From NCBI GenBank assembly GCA_036172665.1, contig CM069873.1, positions 48,702,001 through 48,766,000 on the forward strand: a DNA stretch of 64,000 nt, read 5' to 3'. Source of the stretch: Prosopocoilus inquinatus. Its lineage: Eukaryota > Arthropoda > Insecta > Coleoptera > Lucanidae. Positions 1 to 10,569 of the stretch are shown piece after piece. Under the pieces are notes generated by a model. The model did not search any database. It saw only the letters and a list, made by a program, of their open reading frames with translations, and was not told the DNA's origin. Each line of letters starts with the position of its first letter. Position 1 is the first letter of the stretch. Position numbers and translations under genes: made by a program.

Positions 1-315
1 GCTGCTTTTCAGCAAGATAACGCGCGTCCACACGTAGCTCGGAAAACAATTAACTTTTTTGAAAGAGTTGGACTCGATGTTTTGCCGTGGCGTCTCAGAT
101 ACCCCGTTTTAAATCCAATTGAACACATATGGCATATAATGGGAAGAAGGCTAATTGACCAATTTATACCATCCGCTACAAACTTTGGCTAATTCCAAAA
201 AGAAATTTAAGTTGCTTGGGACGCATCACCACATCAATCTATTATTTCATTTTATCGATGGCCAGACGTGTTAAAGCGTGCATTCAAAATCAAGGTCGTC
301 CAAGACATTACTAAT
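1..315 (+). pseudogene. Tc1/mariner transposase, C-terminal fragment (relic)
   Basis: Translation of the plus strand from base 1 gives the hallmark Tc1-type catalytic segment: FQQDNARPHVA, then a degraded P-x-LNPIEHIWHIMGRRL. The Asp of QDN and the Glu of NPIE are the second and third acidic residues of the DDE/D catalytic triad in this family. In-frame stops follow (after NFG and after FQKEI), so the copy is dead. The N-terminal and central parts of a similar transposase lie separately at about 1.6 and 2.0-2.2 kb, so the family is scrambled here. The element continues left of the window. Confidence 0.85.
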
Positions 316-449
316 TCTTGTATCATTATTTGTTACTGTTCCGGTCTGAAATTTTAATCATTTATTTACCAACCTAAGGCTGATATATGGTAGCACAATC
401 AGTTGAATTTCCAGATGTTGCATTTCTAATGTCATTTAATATATTTAAT

Positions 450-499
450 ACAGAATATCCAGGTAACATATATTTAATAATGTTACCTGGATATTCTGT
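450..499. repeat. Perfect 19-bp-stem hairpin
   Basis: Bases 450-468 and 481-499 are exact reverse complements, separated by a 12-base AT-rich loop. It lies downstream of the Tc1 relic in otherwise featureless sequence (316-811), in which I see no gene. It could be the fused ends of a deleted MITE. Confidence 0.7.
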
Positions 500-811
500 T
501 GTTTATAATAATCCAGTATAGGATTTGTTTGTCGATTAAATCAAACGTAGATGAATAGGTATTTGCATACAGCTTTATTTAGTCATGGTAAATAACATGC
601 GAATGCTCCATCCAGAAAATGACCTAGTTTACAAGATACTTTATTATGTAAACAATGTAAATAATGTACGCAATAAAAAATTGTTTTTACAGGGTGCCCC
701 AGTGGAACTGTTGCATATTCTCATAATGCTTTTAATCAACCTAATATCAAGATACCAGCTGTCATTTGACGCTTTCAGGTGCCCTATTGTTACAACAAAC
801 GTAAACATTGC

Positions 812-1236
812 AGAACAGATAAAATAGCGACATCATACTATCGCTTTTTGACCTGACATTGCAGTAGGATAGACAAATTGAAGCGGATTTGCTACCTAAT
901 AAGTCCCCCATGCAAGGCGGCCATGCTTGCTGTCAAAACGAATAAATTGGGCAAGTCGTTTTTGGTCTGCAGTGGGAATGTCGAGCTACGTTTCTGCTGA
1001 AGAAGCCCCAAGCAGGGCTGAAACAGCTGTCCAGAGGCTGCTCGAGGTTTTCACTGCAATCAAAAACGATTTGCACAAAATTTTTCTAAATCTTTCATTA
1101 TGCCTTGACAGCAAGCACGGCCGCCTTGCATGGGGGACTTATTAGGAGCAAATCCCGCTTCAATTTGTCTATCCTACTGCAATGTCAGGTCAAAAAGGGA
1201 TAATAAGATGTCGCTATTTTATCTGTTCATCATTCT
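812..1236. repeat. Fold-back repeat, family FB, copy A
   Basis: The outer arms (about 812-941 and 1110-1236) are near-perfect inverted copies containing ACATTGCAGTAGGATAGACA and GGCGGCCATGCTTGCTGTCA. Between them is a second palindrome (about 950-1085) built from GTCGTTTTTGGTCTGCAGTG and its diverged reverse complement. Related copies occur at 1240-2010, 15116-15850 and 42563-43053. No transposase is encoded. A roughly 40-residue frame containing EEAPSRAETAVQRLLEV is open in several copies but is probably incidental. Confidence 0.8.
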
Positions 1237-1239
1237 TAC

Positions 1240-2001
1240 ATCGCTTTTGCGAATAAATTGGGCAAGTCGTTTTTGGTCTGCAGTGGGAATGGTGAGCTAC
1301 GTCTCTGCTGAAGAAGCCCCAAGCATCGCTGAAACAGCTGTCCAGAGGCTGCTCGAGGTTTTCACTGCAATCAAAAACGATTTGCACAAAATTTTTGTAA
1401 ACATTGCAGTTGGTATTAATTAATTTACTTAAATTCTAAAATCGAAGTCAAACGTCAAGCTGTGCTCACTCTTCATCTTGAAGGGTTTAAGACCGCGGGC
1501 TATTTTAAAAAAGTTGCGGTGACGAAATCCTGCACAATCGGGAAGAAAGATAGCTCGGAAGTGCAGGTCACTTGGAGTAATTCGGTGAATGATTTACTAA
1601 TTTCGAGCTATCTTTCTTCCCGATTGTGCAGGATTTCGTCTAAATCTTTCTCTTACGCACTTCGTTTGTGGGGTCCGTACTGACCTGCATTTTTTAGGTG
1701 GATCAGTACGTCTCACTTGTCCCGTTTCTTTGTATCGTTTCATAGTTCGTTGTATAAATCTTCGGTTTAGTTTGAAACACCGCAACTTTTTTAAAATAGC
1801 CCGCGATCTTAAACCCTTCAAGATGAAGAGTGAGCGCAGCTTGACGTTTGACTTCGATTTTAGAATTTAAGTAAATTAATTAATACCAACTGCAATGTTT
1901 ACAAAAATTTTGTGCAAATCGTTTTTGATTGCAGTTAAAACCTCGAGCAGCCTCTGGACAGCTGTTTCAGCCCTGCTTGGGGCTTCTTTAGCAGAGACGA
2001 A
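1240..2001. repeat. Composite long inverted repeat enclosing a Tc1 fragment
   Basis: The segment from about 1300 to 1521 is repeated in inverse orientation at about 1782-2001, giving roughly 220-bp arms. The outer part of each arm is FB-family sequence and the inner part is unique sequence starting TTGGTATTAATTAATTTACT. An inner inverted pair (about 1522-1560 and 1603-1640) sits at the centre. The structure looks like an inverted duplication involving an FB element and a Tc1 transposon end. Confidence 0.7.
1597..1821 (-). pseudogene. Tc1 transposase N-terminal DNA-binding fragment
   Basis: The minus-strand frame contains NRRFIQRTMKRYKETGQVRR followed by SVRTPQTKCVRERFRRNPAQ. This matches the paired helix-turn-helix/GRPR-type DNA-binding region of Tc1 transposases, where K-R-Y-x-E-T-G is typical. 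The fragment stops before the catalytic core. It lies inside the composite inverted repeat and has no intact continuation. Confidence 0.7.
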
Positions 2002-2009
2002 ACAAAAAG

Positions 2010-2235
2010 TACATGGTCTGATTGATAAGCAGGAGTCTATGGTGGTGAGATGCAAACAACTAATTGTCCGACACGCCAAATCCGCAATTCTTTTTTCGGA
2101 TGAAAAAATGTTTAAATCGCAAGAATCATTCACCAGCCAGAATGACCATATTTATGCAGTTTTCTTGTAGAAGATCCCGCAACACAAGTTAGAGGTCCAA
2201 CGTTTCCAAAATGTGTCCCAAGTCATGGTTTCATA
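2010..2235 (+). pseudogene. Tc1 transposase central fragment with first catalytic Asp
   Basis: The plus-strand translation has ILFSDEKMF followed by QNDHIYAVFL and, after a stop, SQVMV. In Tc1 transposases the motif F-S-D-E-K carries the first catalytic Asp, and R-x-D-x-x-Y with S-V-M-V-W-G follow in that order, so the family call is firm. The fragment is fused to FB-repeat sequence upstream and is non-functional. Confidence 0.75.
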
Positions 2236-3160
2236 ATCATAATCATCTTTATTTACCTTTGATCAAAAAACCTAATGTAGGCACGTCAAAATATACATGC
2301 AATAAAATAGTATACTAAAATACCATAGATCTTAGTCAATTTTGAACTCTGACAGTGTATAGTAACATTTTTCTATTAGAATTTTTTTCAATTTCATTTT
2401 AAACCGCCTTAAGTTAAGACTTTTAATATCTGCTGGAAGTTTGTCATAAATCATAATACAGGAAAACGAAGGAGATTTTTCATATAGAGCAGTATTGTGC
2501 AGTGTTATCCTCATGTCATTAGCATGACGAGTATCATACGCATGGTTTGTGTTATTTTTATCATATTTTCCTGTATTTTGATGTACATACAAAGCACATT
2601 TATAAATATATAAGCAGGTAAACGTCAATAATTTTTGAGATTTAAACAATTCCCTTAAACTTTCCGTGCTGGACAAATGAAAAATAAGCCTAAGTATACG
2701 TTTCTGTATTATGAACACTCTTCGAGCCTGTACTGACCGGCCCCAATAGATGATATGGTAAATTAAGTGAGGAAAAGCCAGTGCGTAATATACCTTTAGC
2801 AGAGATGCTGTGTCCAATGCACCTTTTAATCTTGAAATTGCATAACATGCAGCATTTATTTTTTTACATACGTGCTCTACCTGGGAGTTCCAATATCCAC
2901 TGTCTAAATGTACAGCCAGTTTGGCGCTCAGCTTCCGTTCATGGCAAGTTGCCTCTTTTTTATCAAGCCTACTGCTAAAGTGAAGCAGGATTACTATATG
3001 TATATACCCAGTTTCAGAGTAAGTCGGCACCATTGCTAACTTTTTTATTTTTAGAGCTGCAGAGTCGTCCAAATTAACAAATTTGTGTGATTTGTTCCGC
3101 TCATTTAAAAAATATCGTATAACTGAGATATATCAACTTAAAATTGACTCCTTTTTTAAT
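2236..3160 (-). pseudogene. Non-LTR retrotransposon (LINE) 3' end
   Basis: An open minus-strand frame (3072-2332, 246 codons) matches the post-palm/thumb region of CR1/Jockey-type LINE reverse transcriptases: ISRLKGALDTASLLKVYYAL, YGR/YWGRS-like spacing, then KRILRLIF and a C-terminal LNLRRFKMKLKKIL. The YADD core is missing, consistent with 5' truncation. The 3' end (plus-strand 2236-2260) has a short GATTAT-type tail instead of poly(A), common in these clades. Upstream to 3160 is AT-rich and non-coding. Confidence 0.75.
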
Positions 3161-4419
3161 AATTATGATTTTATTCATTGGCCAACTGTAATGATGTAAA
3201 AAAATGTTATTTTACATTATTTTGTACATACGTATCATTTTGTATTGTCACGTTTGGAAATATTCAATATTCATATTCAAAATTAGTTTTATTTTTTTTT
3301 GTTTTTATTCAAAATTCAAATCGTGTATTTTATGATTTAATTGCAGTTTTAAGTTTTTTGACTTAAGTTCGTCGTACCACCGCGACGCGTCTCAAGTTAC
3401 GGAAGAAGTTCGAACGAACATATAATAAGCGAATTTTTCAGAATCCAAAAACCTTTTAAACTTTACTTGCGCTGCAAGAGCGAAAATTTATGTTTTATTA
3501 AAAAGCAATTAACTCGCTCACTTTTAACGGGGTTTCCGCGAAACGCTGATTTTTTTGACGTTCGTCCGTTGACCCAAATTGTAGAACACGCGCTTTGTGG
3601 CAACCGGCATGGGCGGTATAGGAAACTTTATAAATCAAGGGTGTCAGCATTTTGAGTTACTAATTTTACTAATAATTAATGGATTGATTGATTGATTGAT
3701 TTTTTTTATTCAGTTATCATTAGTCATTTCGTGTGAGAATAGTACTCAGAATTGATTTTGTCATTTTTCATGTATGATTAAATAAAATTGGTGTTTGGTG
3801 ACTATTGCAGACAACAGTCCAGGGAGGCGACGCTGGACCAAGTCGAGCGCGGGAAACGAGATATGTAAACTTTGAATTACTGCTGTTTTCGTTGACTATG
3901 TCCTGCCCTACAAGCGAGTGCTCGGCGTTGTAATATGGTGACGGAAAACGGATCTTGACCCGGAGATCGGGACGTGGTAAAGCGCGCCCCGATATCGTGA
4001 CATGGTAGAGGCGTTACAAATTTGGCTGTGTGGAATGTCTAGCTCTTACAAGACAAAACTTCAGACAAAAGTCACGAAAAAATCTGGTTCTAGAGAAGTT
4101 GAAGTCACTTTTTGTCCGCCGGCACGGAGCACAGAAATTGGAATCGACCAAGAAATTGAAGACGAAGTATTCGCTCTAAGAAGATCGTGAACAAGATCGC
4201 CGACACAAGCCTCAAAATTACACAGTAAGAAGATTCAACAAATTTCAAGTTCAGTAAACTCAGACTGCTCAAATTGCGATCAAGAGGAAAAACAAGATCG
4301 AAAAGAACACCCTTTGCCAGCACAAAGAACTCAAATAAACAATCCACACAAATCGCCGAAAACTCATCAAGGACCGAACACAGAAGAAATTCAATATTTA
4401 CGACTCCGAATTATTGTAA
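3161..4419. other. No confident gene; probable leader of an old Gypsy relic
   Basis: No convincing coding region. A short ATTG tandem run lies near 3682-3702. GC-richer sequence from about 3780 to 4020 leads into the gag relic at 4420 and may be its degraded LTR/leader, but I cannot define LTR ends. Confidence 0.4.
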
Positions 4420-4617
4420 TATTTTTAAAATGGCTAACACAACATTAGCAGATCCACTTCAAGTAGAAAGAATTCCGGCTGTGCCAAAAGTTTGTATCCT
4501 CACAAATATTGAACCCCGCAACCACAAATGTAATAAACTTCATTAAATCGTATGAAAGAACGGCCCTAGCAAACGGATGGACCGACTCGATGAACATTTT
4601 CTATTTGCCGTCTTTTC
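4420..4617 (+). pseudogene. Old Gypsy gag relic, part 1
   Basis: The translation contains NVINFIKSYERTALANGWTD followed by NIFYLPSF, a capsid segment typical of arthropod Gypsy Gag (alpha-helical N-G-W-x-D then an aromatic Y-L-P motif). A frameshift near 4510 separates it from the upstream start at 4431. The frame ends where MITE X begins (4618) and resumes at 11690, so these are two halves of one gag split by a later insertion. Confidence 0.7.
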
Positions 4618-5570
4618 CAGGGAGATTCAGGCAACCCATTCAATAAAAGTTTACGGACTTTCTCTTTGCATTTTTACTTCATATTTTGCGGTTATAAGTT
4701 AGCGATAATGATCTATTAAAATATAATATTTCCAATTTTCGGGCACTTCCGCTTGTACCGGAAGTTGCTGTCAATTTTCTTATTTTAAACGGAAAATACC
4801 ATTTTTAATTGCATTTTTGAAATCTTCATAAAATTCTAAAAATGTTTTGTATAACATGTGATACAAGAAAAGTTAGCCGTTTTAGAGGTATTTCCATTTT
4901 TTTTTTTTAAGTTCAAAGTTGCAGTACCTTGTTTATGATGCTGCCATCTTTGTGTAACAAAAGCCACAATTTCAATTTTTGACCTATAGTAGGCTATACT
5001 TATAAGCTTTCAGGTCATACCTAATTTTACACAAAACTGTTTACGGGCTGGTAACTTCTATTTGAACTGATTGCAACTATCCAAAAATTCATTTTTTTTA
5101 AATAGAACAACCAGTATATTTTTATGGCATAAGAATTAGAATTAAATGTTTGTTCGAACTGTATTATCATTGCCTATACCCATCTCTTACCTTTCTCTTT
5201 CTATTCATGATTTTTTCTTTGACACATCAATTTTTTCACTTTTCAGTATTATTCCTGAATAGTGTGCTATGAAAATTTAACAAACTGAGGTTTTTTCACT
5301 TAATTTTTGACTGTAATTTTAATTTCATTAGAAAAAAAAGGAAAAATAATATTTAAATACATATCTAATATCTGAACTATTTATTTACATATCCCGCATG
5401 TATTAGAATTCTTGGTTTGACTTTTTACACATTTACAAGGAGGAATTTACACTTCACAATACAAAATTTTATGAAAACTAATAAATAAATCAAAAATATT
5501 AAAAATAATACACAAATTGTTGGTTATAATGTTGGCTCTAAGGTGTCCTCAGCTATTATTTATTAGTAAT

Positions 5571-5838
5571 TGTAGCACGTGGCTTTAAATTAAGTTTGAG
5601 GGTCGGATCAAAATAAGTATAAAACGAAATTACTTACTCTACTTTAATGAACTGAGTTAAAATTGAGTTTAGAATTTGAGTAATACACACACAAAATAGA
5701 AAAAAAATGTAACAATGGATAGTCAAATCGAGCGGGTAGCGGCACACACCCGTTCCTGAGCGAGAGCACCCTTGCACTACCTCGACTTCCTCGGGTTCCT
5801 TTGGGTTCCCGGAATTCTAAGTCCGACATTCCGCTACA
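5571..5838 (-). repeat. Gypsy-A 3' LTR
   Basis: 268 bp. The adjacent purine-rich PPT on the element strand is the complement of plus-strand 5839-5851. The stop codon of the integrase frame (5834) lies just inside this LTR. Confidence 0.95.
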
Positions 5839-7954
5839 CACTCCCCCTCTGGCTTCGTCGACGTCCCGGCACGGAAGCCAGTTGACTCTTAGGAGGTCGT
5901 CCTCGTTTTCGTCGAGGGGCAATAGGTTCAACCATCGTAGGATCCGCCTCCGAATGGAAATGCCGCAGATCGCTGCAATGGAACTTCCCAACTGCTCTTC
6001 CTTGGGTATCATCAAGCTCGTATGTCGTCGGGCTCACTCTTCGAGTTATAACATAGGGTCCATCCCGCTTGGGTGCGAATTTAGTGGTAAACTTGCTAGC
6101 GGCATTGCTCAGGGAATGAGTGGTGACCAACACATAGTCTCCGGGCTTGAAATTCTCAGGAGCCGTCCTTGTGGAGTCCGCAAATACTTTCCGACGATCT
6201 TGCTGGAGCTCCATCGTTTCCTTGGCCGTTTTGAGCACGCGTGCGAAATCCCGTAAATACGGACTGACTTCCGGCACAAAATTGTCGGAATCGACAATGC
6301 TTCGGAGATCACGATTTACATCGTCGGGTGTTCTGAGTTCTCTTGCGAATGTCAGAAATGCCGGGGTGTGTCCTGTTGACTCGCACGTGGCAGTATTGAT
6401 AGCAAACCTTACTGCAGCTAAGTGTTCGTCCCATTTGTGATGTTCTTTCTGGACGAGGATCGCGAGTTGAGTTTTTATATCTCGGTGTTTCCTCTCTACC
6501 GGGTTACTTGCCGGATGGTATAAAGGGATCAACGCCTGGTGCATGTTTAGGCAATATGTAACTTGTTGCATGACGGCGCTCACGAATTGGGACCCATTGT
6601 CGCTGATAACCTTCCTCGGCGTACCATATCGCATGCAAATTTCCTCGATTAAGATTTTGGCACAACTTTCCCCCGAAGCGATTCGTAGGGGAAATAGTTC
6701 TACCCATTTGGAAGAGGTATCTTCAATGGTCAGCACCCATCTATGCTCGTTAGGTGTTTCCGGTAATGGCCCGAATAAGTCCATGGCTATGACTTCGAAC
6801 CTTCTTGTCGCCGCAGGAGTCTGGAGAAATCCAGTGGGTTTTAAGTTATTTATTTTGAAACGTTGGCAGTCCGTACAATTTCGGACATACTCCGTGATAT
6901 ACTTGCGCATGCCGGTAAAGTAATATCTCGCTGCGATCTTCCGCAGAGTCCTCTCGACTCCGTAGTGTCCGGCGGAAGGAGCATCGTGGTATTCTTGCAA
7001 CACCTTCTGTCGTTCTTGAACAGGCGTTACCAGCCGTGGCTCTTCCGTCTCATCGTCCTGATCATAATGGTATAGTACACCTCTGGACATCACGTATCCT
7101 CGCTCTGCCCACCTTACACTGTCTAAATCATCGCAATTCTCAAAAGTATCGATGATTTTCTTTAGATCCGGGTCGGCTAGTTGTGCTGTGCGAATTTCCG
7201 CCGCCGATCTCGTTGGTAATTCTACACTAACACTTTGCATCGTTGTAAAGGACGAGTCATTGCTGTCTGTCGTTGGTCGAGATAACGCATCAGCGATCAC
7301 ATTTGCCTTCCCGGGTGTGTACGAGATGGATAGTCGATACGACTGTAATCGAAGTGCCCACCTCGCTAACCGTCCGCTCGGAGACTTCATGGAGAACAGC
7401 CACTTTAAGGGTTGGTGATCGGTGATTACATGTATATCGCTGCCTTCGATGTAGCTTCTAAACTTTTCCACCGCCCAAACTACCGCCAAGGCCTCTCTTT
7501 CCGTGGTGGAATAGTTCCTTTCAGCTGGCACGAGTAGTCTACTGGCATACTCGATCGGTTTTTCTTCGGTGCCCTCCCCCTGCAATAATACAGCGCCTAG
7601 GGCGTACACGCTGGCGTCCGTGCGCAGGGTGTATGGCTTCGAGGGATCGGCCTGTTGTAAAACTGGAGCCTGCGTCAAAATTTGTTTAAGTGATACAAAC
7701 GCGGTATGTTCGTCGTCACCCCATTCCCAGTTTGCTGTTTTCTTCGTTAAGGCTGACAGTGGTCTGGCGATTTCGGAAAAGTTCGGCACGAATCGCCGAT
7801 ACCAAGAGCACATCTGGTAAAAGCGCAAAACCTCCTTGACGTTTCGAGGTGCCGGAATATCTAGAATTGCGCGAATCTTTTCGGCATCGACGTGTATACC
7901 TTCGCCGGATAAGATATGTCCTAAAAAATTACCGACTTTCGCGAAAACACACAC
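5834..7954 (-). CDS. Gypsy-A Pol part 2: RT thumb, RNase H, integrase, AT-hook
   Basis: This frame continues the RT after a frame break. It begins in the RT connection (NFLGHILSGEGI), followed by RNase H (LRTDASVYALGAVLLQ; TTEREALAVVW; ITDHQPLKWLF; ADALSRP) and integrase. The integrase has the HHCC zinc domain (GHYGVERTLRK ... NCTDCQRFK), catalytic Asp in AMDLFGPLP, Asp in ISDNGSQF and Glu in NPVERKHRDIK, then a GPY-type module (RDGPYVITRR). The C-terminus has KRGRPPKS, a canonical AT-hook core, and may help DNA targeting. There is no proper ATG: the upstream boundary is set by the frame break with the preceding frame, which overlaps it at 7921-7954. Confidence 0.9.
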   Translation of the reverse strand: MCVFAKVGNFLGHILSGEGIHVDAEKIRAILDIPAPRNVKEVLRFYQMCSWYRRFVPNFSEIARPLSALTKKTANWEWGDDEHTAFVSLKQILTQAPVLQQADPSKPYTLRTDASVYALGAVLLQGEGTEEKPIEYASRLLVPAERNYSTTEREALAVVWAVEKFRSYIEGSDIHVITDHQPLKWLFSMKSPSGRLARWALRLQSYRLSISYTPGKANVIADALSRPTTDSNDSSFTTMQSVSVELPTRSAAEIRTAQLADPDLKKIIDTFENCDDLDSVRWAERGYVMSRGVLYHYDQDDETEEPRLVTPVQERQKVLQEYHDAPSAGHYGVERTLRKIAARYYFTGMRKYITEYVRNCTDCQRFKINNLKPTGFLQTPAATRRFEVIAMDLFGPLPETPNEHRWVLTIEDTSSKWVELFPLRIASGESCAKILIEEICMRYGTPRKVISDNGSQFVSAVMQQVTYCLNMHQALIPLYHPASNPVERKHRDIKTQLAILVQKEHHKWDEHLAAVRFAINTATCESTGHTPAFLTFARELRTPDDVNRDLRSIVDSDNFVPEVSPYLRDFARVLKTAKETMELQQDRRKVFADSTRTAPENFKPGDYVLVTTHSLSNAASKFTTKFAPKRDGPYVITRRVSPTTYELDDTQGRAVGKFHCSDLRHFHSEADPTMVEPIAPRRKRGRPPKSQLASVPGRRRSQRGSV

Positions 7955-10161
7955 TTGTCTCTATTTGCGCGCAATTTAAAAAGTACTAGACGCTCAAAAA
8001 CCGCACTCAAGTCTCGTAAGTGTTCGTCAAATGTGCTCGATATCACTATAATATCGTCCATGTACGCGGCCACGGTACGATCACCTAATCCCGCACGGAA
8101 ACGGTCCATTAGTCGTTGGAAGGTCATTGGGGCGTTTGTGAGTCCGAAAGGCATTCTTATAAATCGGTACGTACCGAACGGACACACAAAACACGTTTTA
8201 TCGCGGTCTTGTTCGCGTACTCGCACTTGCCAATACCCGGATTGTAAGTCGATTGTCGTAATGTAGTTCATTGGTTTTTCCGCATGCAACAAATCGTCCA
8301 TACGCGGCATTGGATAGCTGTCCTTAATAGTAACTTCATTCAAACGTCGGAAATCGACGCAGACACGTACTGCACCATTTTTCTTTGGCACCATTATTAA
8401 CGGTGCTGCCCACGGTGACTCGCATTCCTCGATAATATTATCTTCTAACATCTGGTCCAGTTCCTGCTTCAGGATAGCTTTGTTTTTGGCATTCATGCGG
8501 TATGGGGCCACAGCGATAGGGTTATGCGTTCCCGTATCGATAGCATGTTCCGCGAAGGGTGTTGGTTCTCCCCCTAGCTGGAAAATGTCTGAGTGTTTTA
8601 CTAAGAGTTGCTCCACTTGCGTCCTTTCTTCTAGTGTCAAGTCCTGTCCTTCGTCTGGGCGAAGTCGTGCTGCACTTGTTATACCTTGTAAGACTACTAC
8701 TTCGGTGGACTTAAGCGGAATGTCTTCTGCAAATTCATACGTGGTTTCGGGTTCATCTGCGAAACTCCAGGTATATTGCCCGTGGTTGAGGATTATTCCT
8801 GCTTTTTGCAAAAAATCAATTCCAAGAAGTGTTCGATTATGTTGCAATTTGGGTAGGATGATTAATTTTATTGGTATGATTCGCGTTTTCATTTCGGTTT
8901 CAACATTCGCAATTAAAACTTCCTCATTTCTGGGTTCTCCGTCAGCGTACGCAATACTCATTTCTGTACTTGTGAACGGATATTGTTTTTGTACCAAGAA
9001 ATCATAGACCTGACGTCCCGCAAGGCTGGCTTGCGCACCCGAATCGGCGAAAGCAATAGCGTCCCTTCCTAACAGTTTGAACGGCAATAGGGGTCGACAA
9101 CCGGATTCTCCACCGGGCGTCACTTGCATCACATTTGCGTAGTTTAAAGGTACAGGTGCATTCTCGTTCCGTTGTGTCGACGATTGAGTTGACCGGCCCG
9201 GGTTACAAGTAGTACAGTTTGCTCGTATTTTCCCGGGAGCGCCACATCCGTAGCACCTTACTTGCGTTGGAAAGTTTGCGTTTCCCGTTTTCGTAGAATT
9301 TTCATTCGGTTTATCGTGTTTCAGTTTCGAACGACAGTCATCGATAGTATGGCCGAAATTTCGGCAGTAATTACAACGCGGACGTTGTTTCGTTTGTGTT
9401 TCGGGTTGCTTCTGTTTGACTGTTATCTTTTGCGTTTTCGTCTCGAGTAGTTGCTGTTCCGTTTCACGCGCGGATTTTAATAAATCTTCGAATGTCTGCG
9501 CGTCGTCCCGTTTGACTCCTTTCCTAATTCGGCGATTGAGCAGGCCATAAATCATATCGATTTGGATATCAATCGTGGGTGGATTTTTTAAACGCGACAG
9601 TAATGCTCGAGCTTTACTTACGAATATATCCGTGGACGTATTTTCGTCCTGTTCGTGCGCGAATAGTTCGCGGTATATTTTGTACGCTGGCTTGTCAGGA
9701 CCGTAAGAATTTTTCAAGGCGTCTAACGCGGATTTCCAGTCCGTTATACCTGACTTCACGCCCTGCCAAAAAGTGGCTGCAGGGCCGGTTAGTAACATAG
9801 ATAACCCTCGAATCGCATTTTCCTCCGAGATACCGACGCAATCTTTATATGTATTGATAGCGTCGATGAAAGCTTCTACGTTATCATCTGCTGACCCCGA
9901 GAAACGAGACGCGCATTTTGCGAAATTACCGAAGGTCGTTTGCGTTTGCGTCGGTGGCCCTTCGGTGGGCGTTTTTACGTTTACTTGCAGTTGTTGCAGT
10001 TGTTGAGTTACTTGGGCCTGGACTCCCGCTAACAACTGTTGCAACTGATCCGTGGTCATTTGTATTATCGCTGAACCGTCATTCATGTTTTCGCCCGTAG
10101 TAACTTGATTTGCTGTTGATTTTTTTTGAATTCTTTCGCTACGGCGAACTTGTTTCGGCAT
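7921..10161 (-). CDS. Gypsy-A Gag-Pro-RT
   Basis: 746 codons from ATG at 10161. Gag helices occupy about residues 75-240. A CCHC zinc knuckle is at 263-276 (C-x2-C-x4-H-x4-C); a second one at 303-316 has Lys in place of His. The aspartic protease has FADSGAQ at 371-377, and RT has YMDD at 700-703 with GYWQVR and FGLTNAPMTFQ before it. Gag and Pol share one frame with no programmed shift between them. The frame ends prematurely in the RT palm/thumb at 7921, and the remainder of Pol is in another frame, consistent with a small length change in a GT-rich stretch. The copy is therefore probably non-autonomous now. Confidence 0.92.
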   Translation of the reverse strand: MPKQVRRSERIQKKSTANQVTTGENMNDGSAIIQMTTDQLQQLLAGVQAQVTQQLQQLQVNVKTPTEGPPTQTQTTFGNFAKCASRFSGSADDNVEAFIDAINTYKDCVGISEENAIRGLSMLLTGPAATFWQGVKSGITDWKSALDALKNSYGPDKPAYKIYRELFAHEQDENTSTDIFVSKARALLSRLKNPPTIDIQIDMIYGLLNRRIRKGVKRDDAQTFEDLLKSARETEQQLLETKTQKITVKQKQPETQTKQRPRCNYCRNFGHTIDDCRSKLKHDKPNENSTKTGNANFPTQVRCYGCGAPGKIRANCTTCNPGRSTQSSTQRNENAPVPLNYANVMQVTPGGESGCRPLLPFKLLGRDAIAFADSGAQASLAGRQVYDFLVQKQYPFTSTEMSIAYADGEPRNEEVLIANVETEMKTRIIPIKLIILPKLQHNRTLLGIDFLQKAGIILNHGQYTWSFADEPETTYEFAEDIPLKSTEVVVLQGITSAARLRPDEGQDLTLEERTQVEQLLVKHSDIFQLGGEPTPFAEHAIDTGTHNPIAVAPYRMNAKNKAILKQELDQMLEDNIIEECESPWAAPLIMVPKKNGAVRVCVDFRRLNEVTIKDSYPMPRMDDLLHAEKPMNYITTIDLQSGYWQVRVREQDRDKTCFVCPFGTYRFIRMPFGLTNAPMTFQRLMDRFRAGLGDRTVAAYMDDIIVISSTFDEHLRDLSAVFERLVLFKLRANRDKCVFSRKSVIF

Positions 10162-10546
10162 TCACGACGATCAACGATCAAAACGCGCCACTCATATTTC
10201 GAAAAAATAACACGTGCGAAATTCTGAGTGCGTAACGAAGACACAATAAATGTTCATGCAAGGTGAAAGTTCGTACCGATTAAATAACACCCACTTACGA
10301 AATTGTCCGAGTAAATCCAAAGATTGTATCCGCTTACCTCTGTCGGAGGACTACTTGTTAATAGCAATACCGCTTGACGATCCACGATCCAATATGGCGA
10401 AGCGTATCTTGAACCGCGTGGTAGAGCAGATTTATCTTAAATTTTCTTGCTTATCTGAGTTCATCCGGTGATGTTGCACAGATTCCACGATCACAATTGT
10501 TTTATTCGTTTATCTTTTTACTTTATTTATATATTTTAATCACACT

Positions 10547-10565
10547 GGCCTCGAGTTGGGCGCCA
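10547..10565 (-). promoter_or_regulatory. Gypsy-A primer binding site
   Basis: Four bases inside the 5' LTR, the minus strand reads TGGCGCCCAAC then diverges. The first 11 bases complement the 3' end of insect tRNA-Lys including CCA. Confidence 0.7.
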
Positions 10566-10569
10566 AATT

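Noticed and set aside
585..827. 80-codon plus-strand frame
   Set aside because: No recognisable motif, AT-rich, next to transposon debris.
5801..9450. Several plus-strand open frames across Gypsy-A
   Set aside because: They are antisense shadows of the Gag-Pol frames with no motifs of their own.
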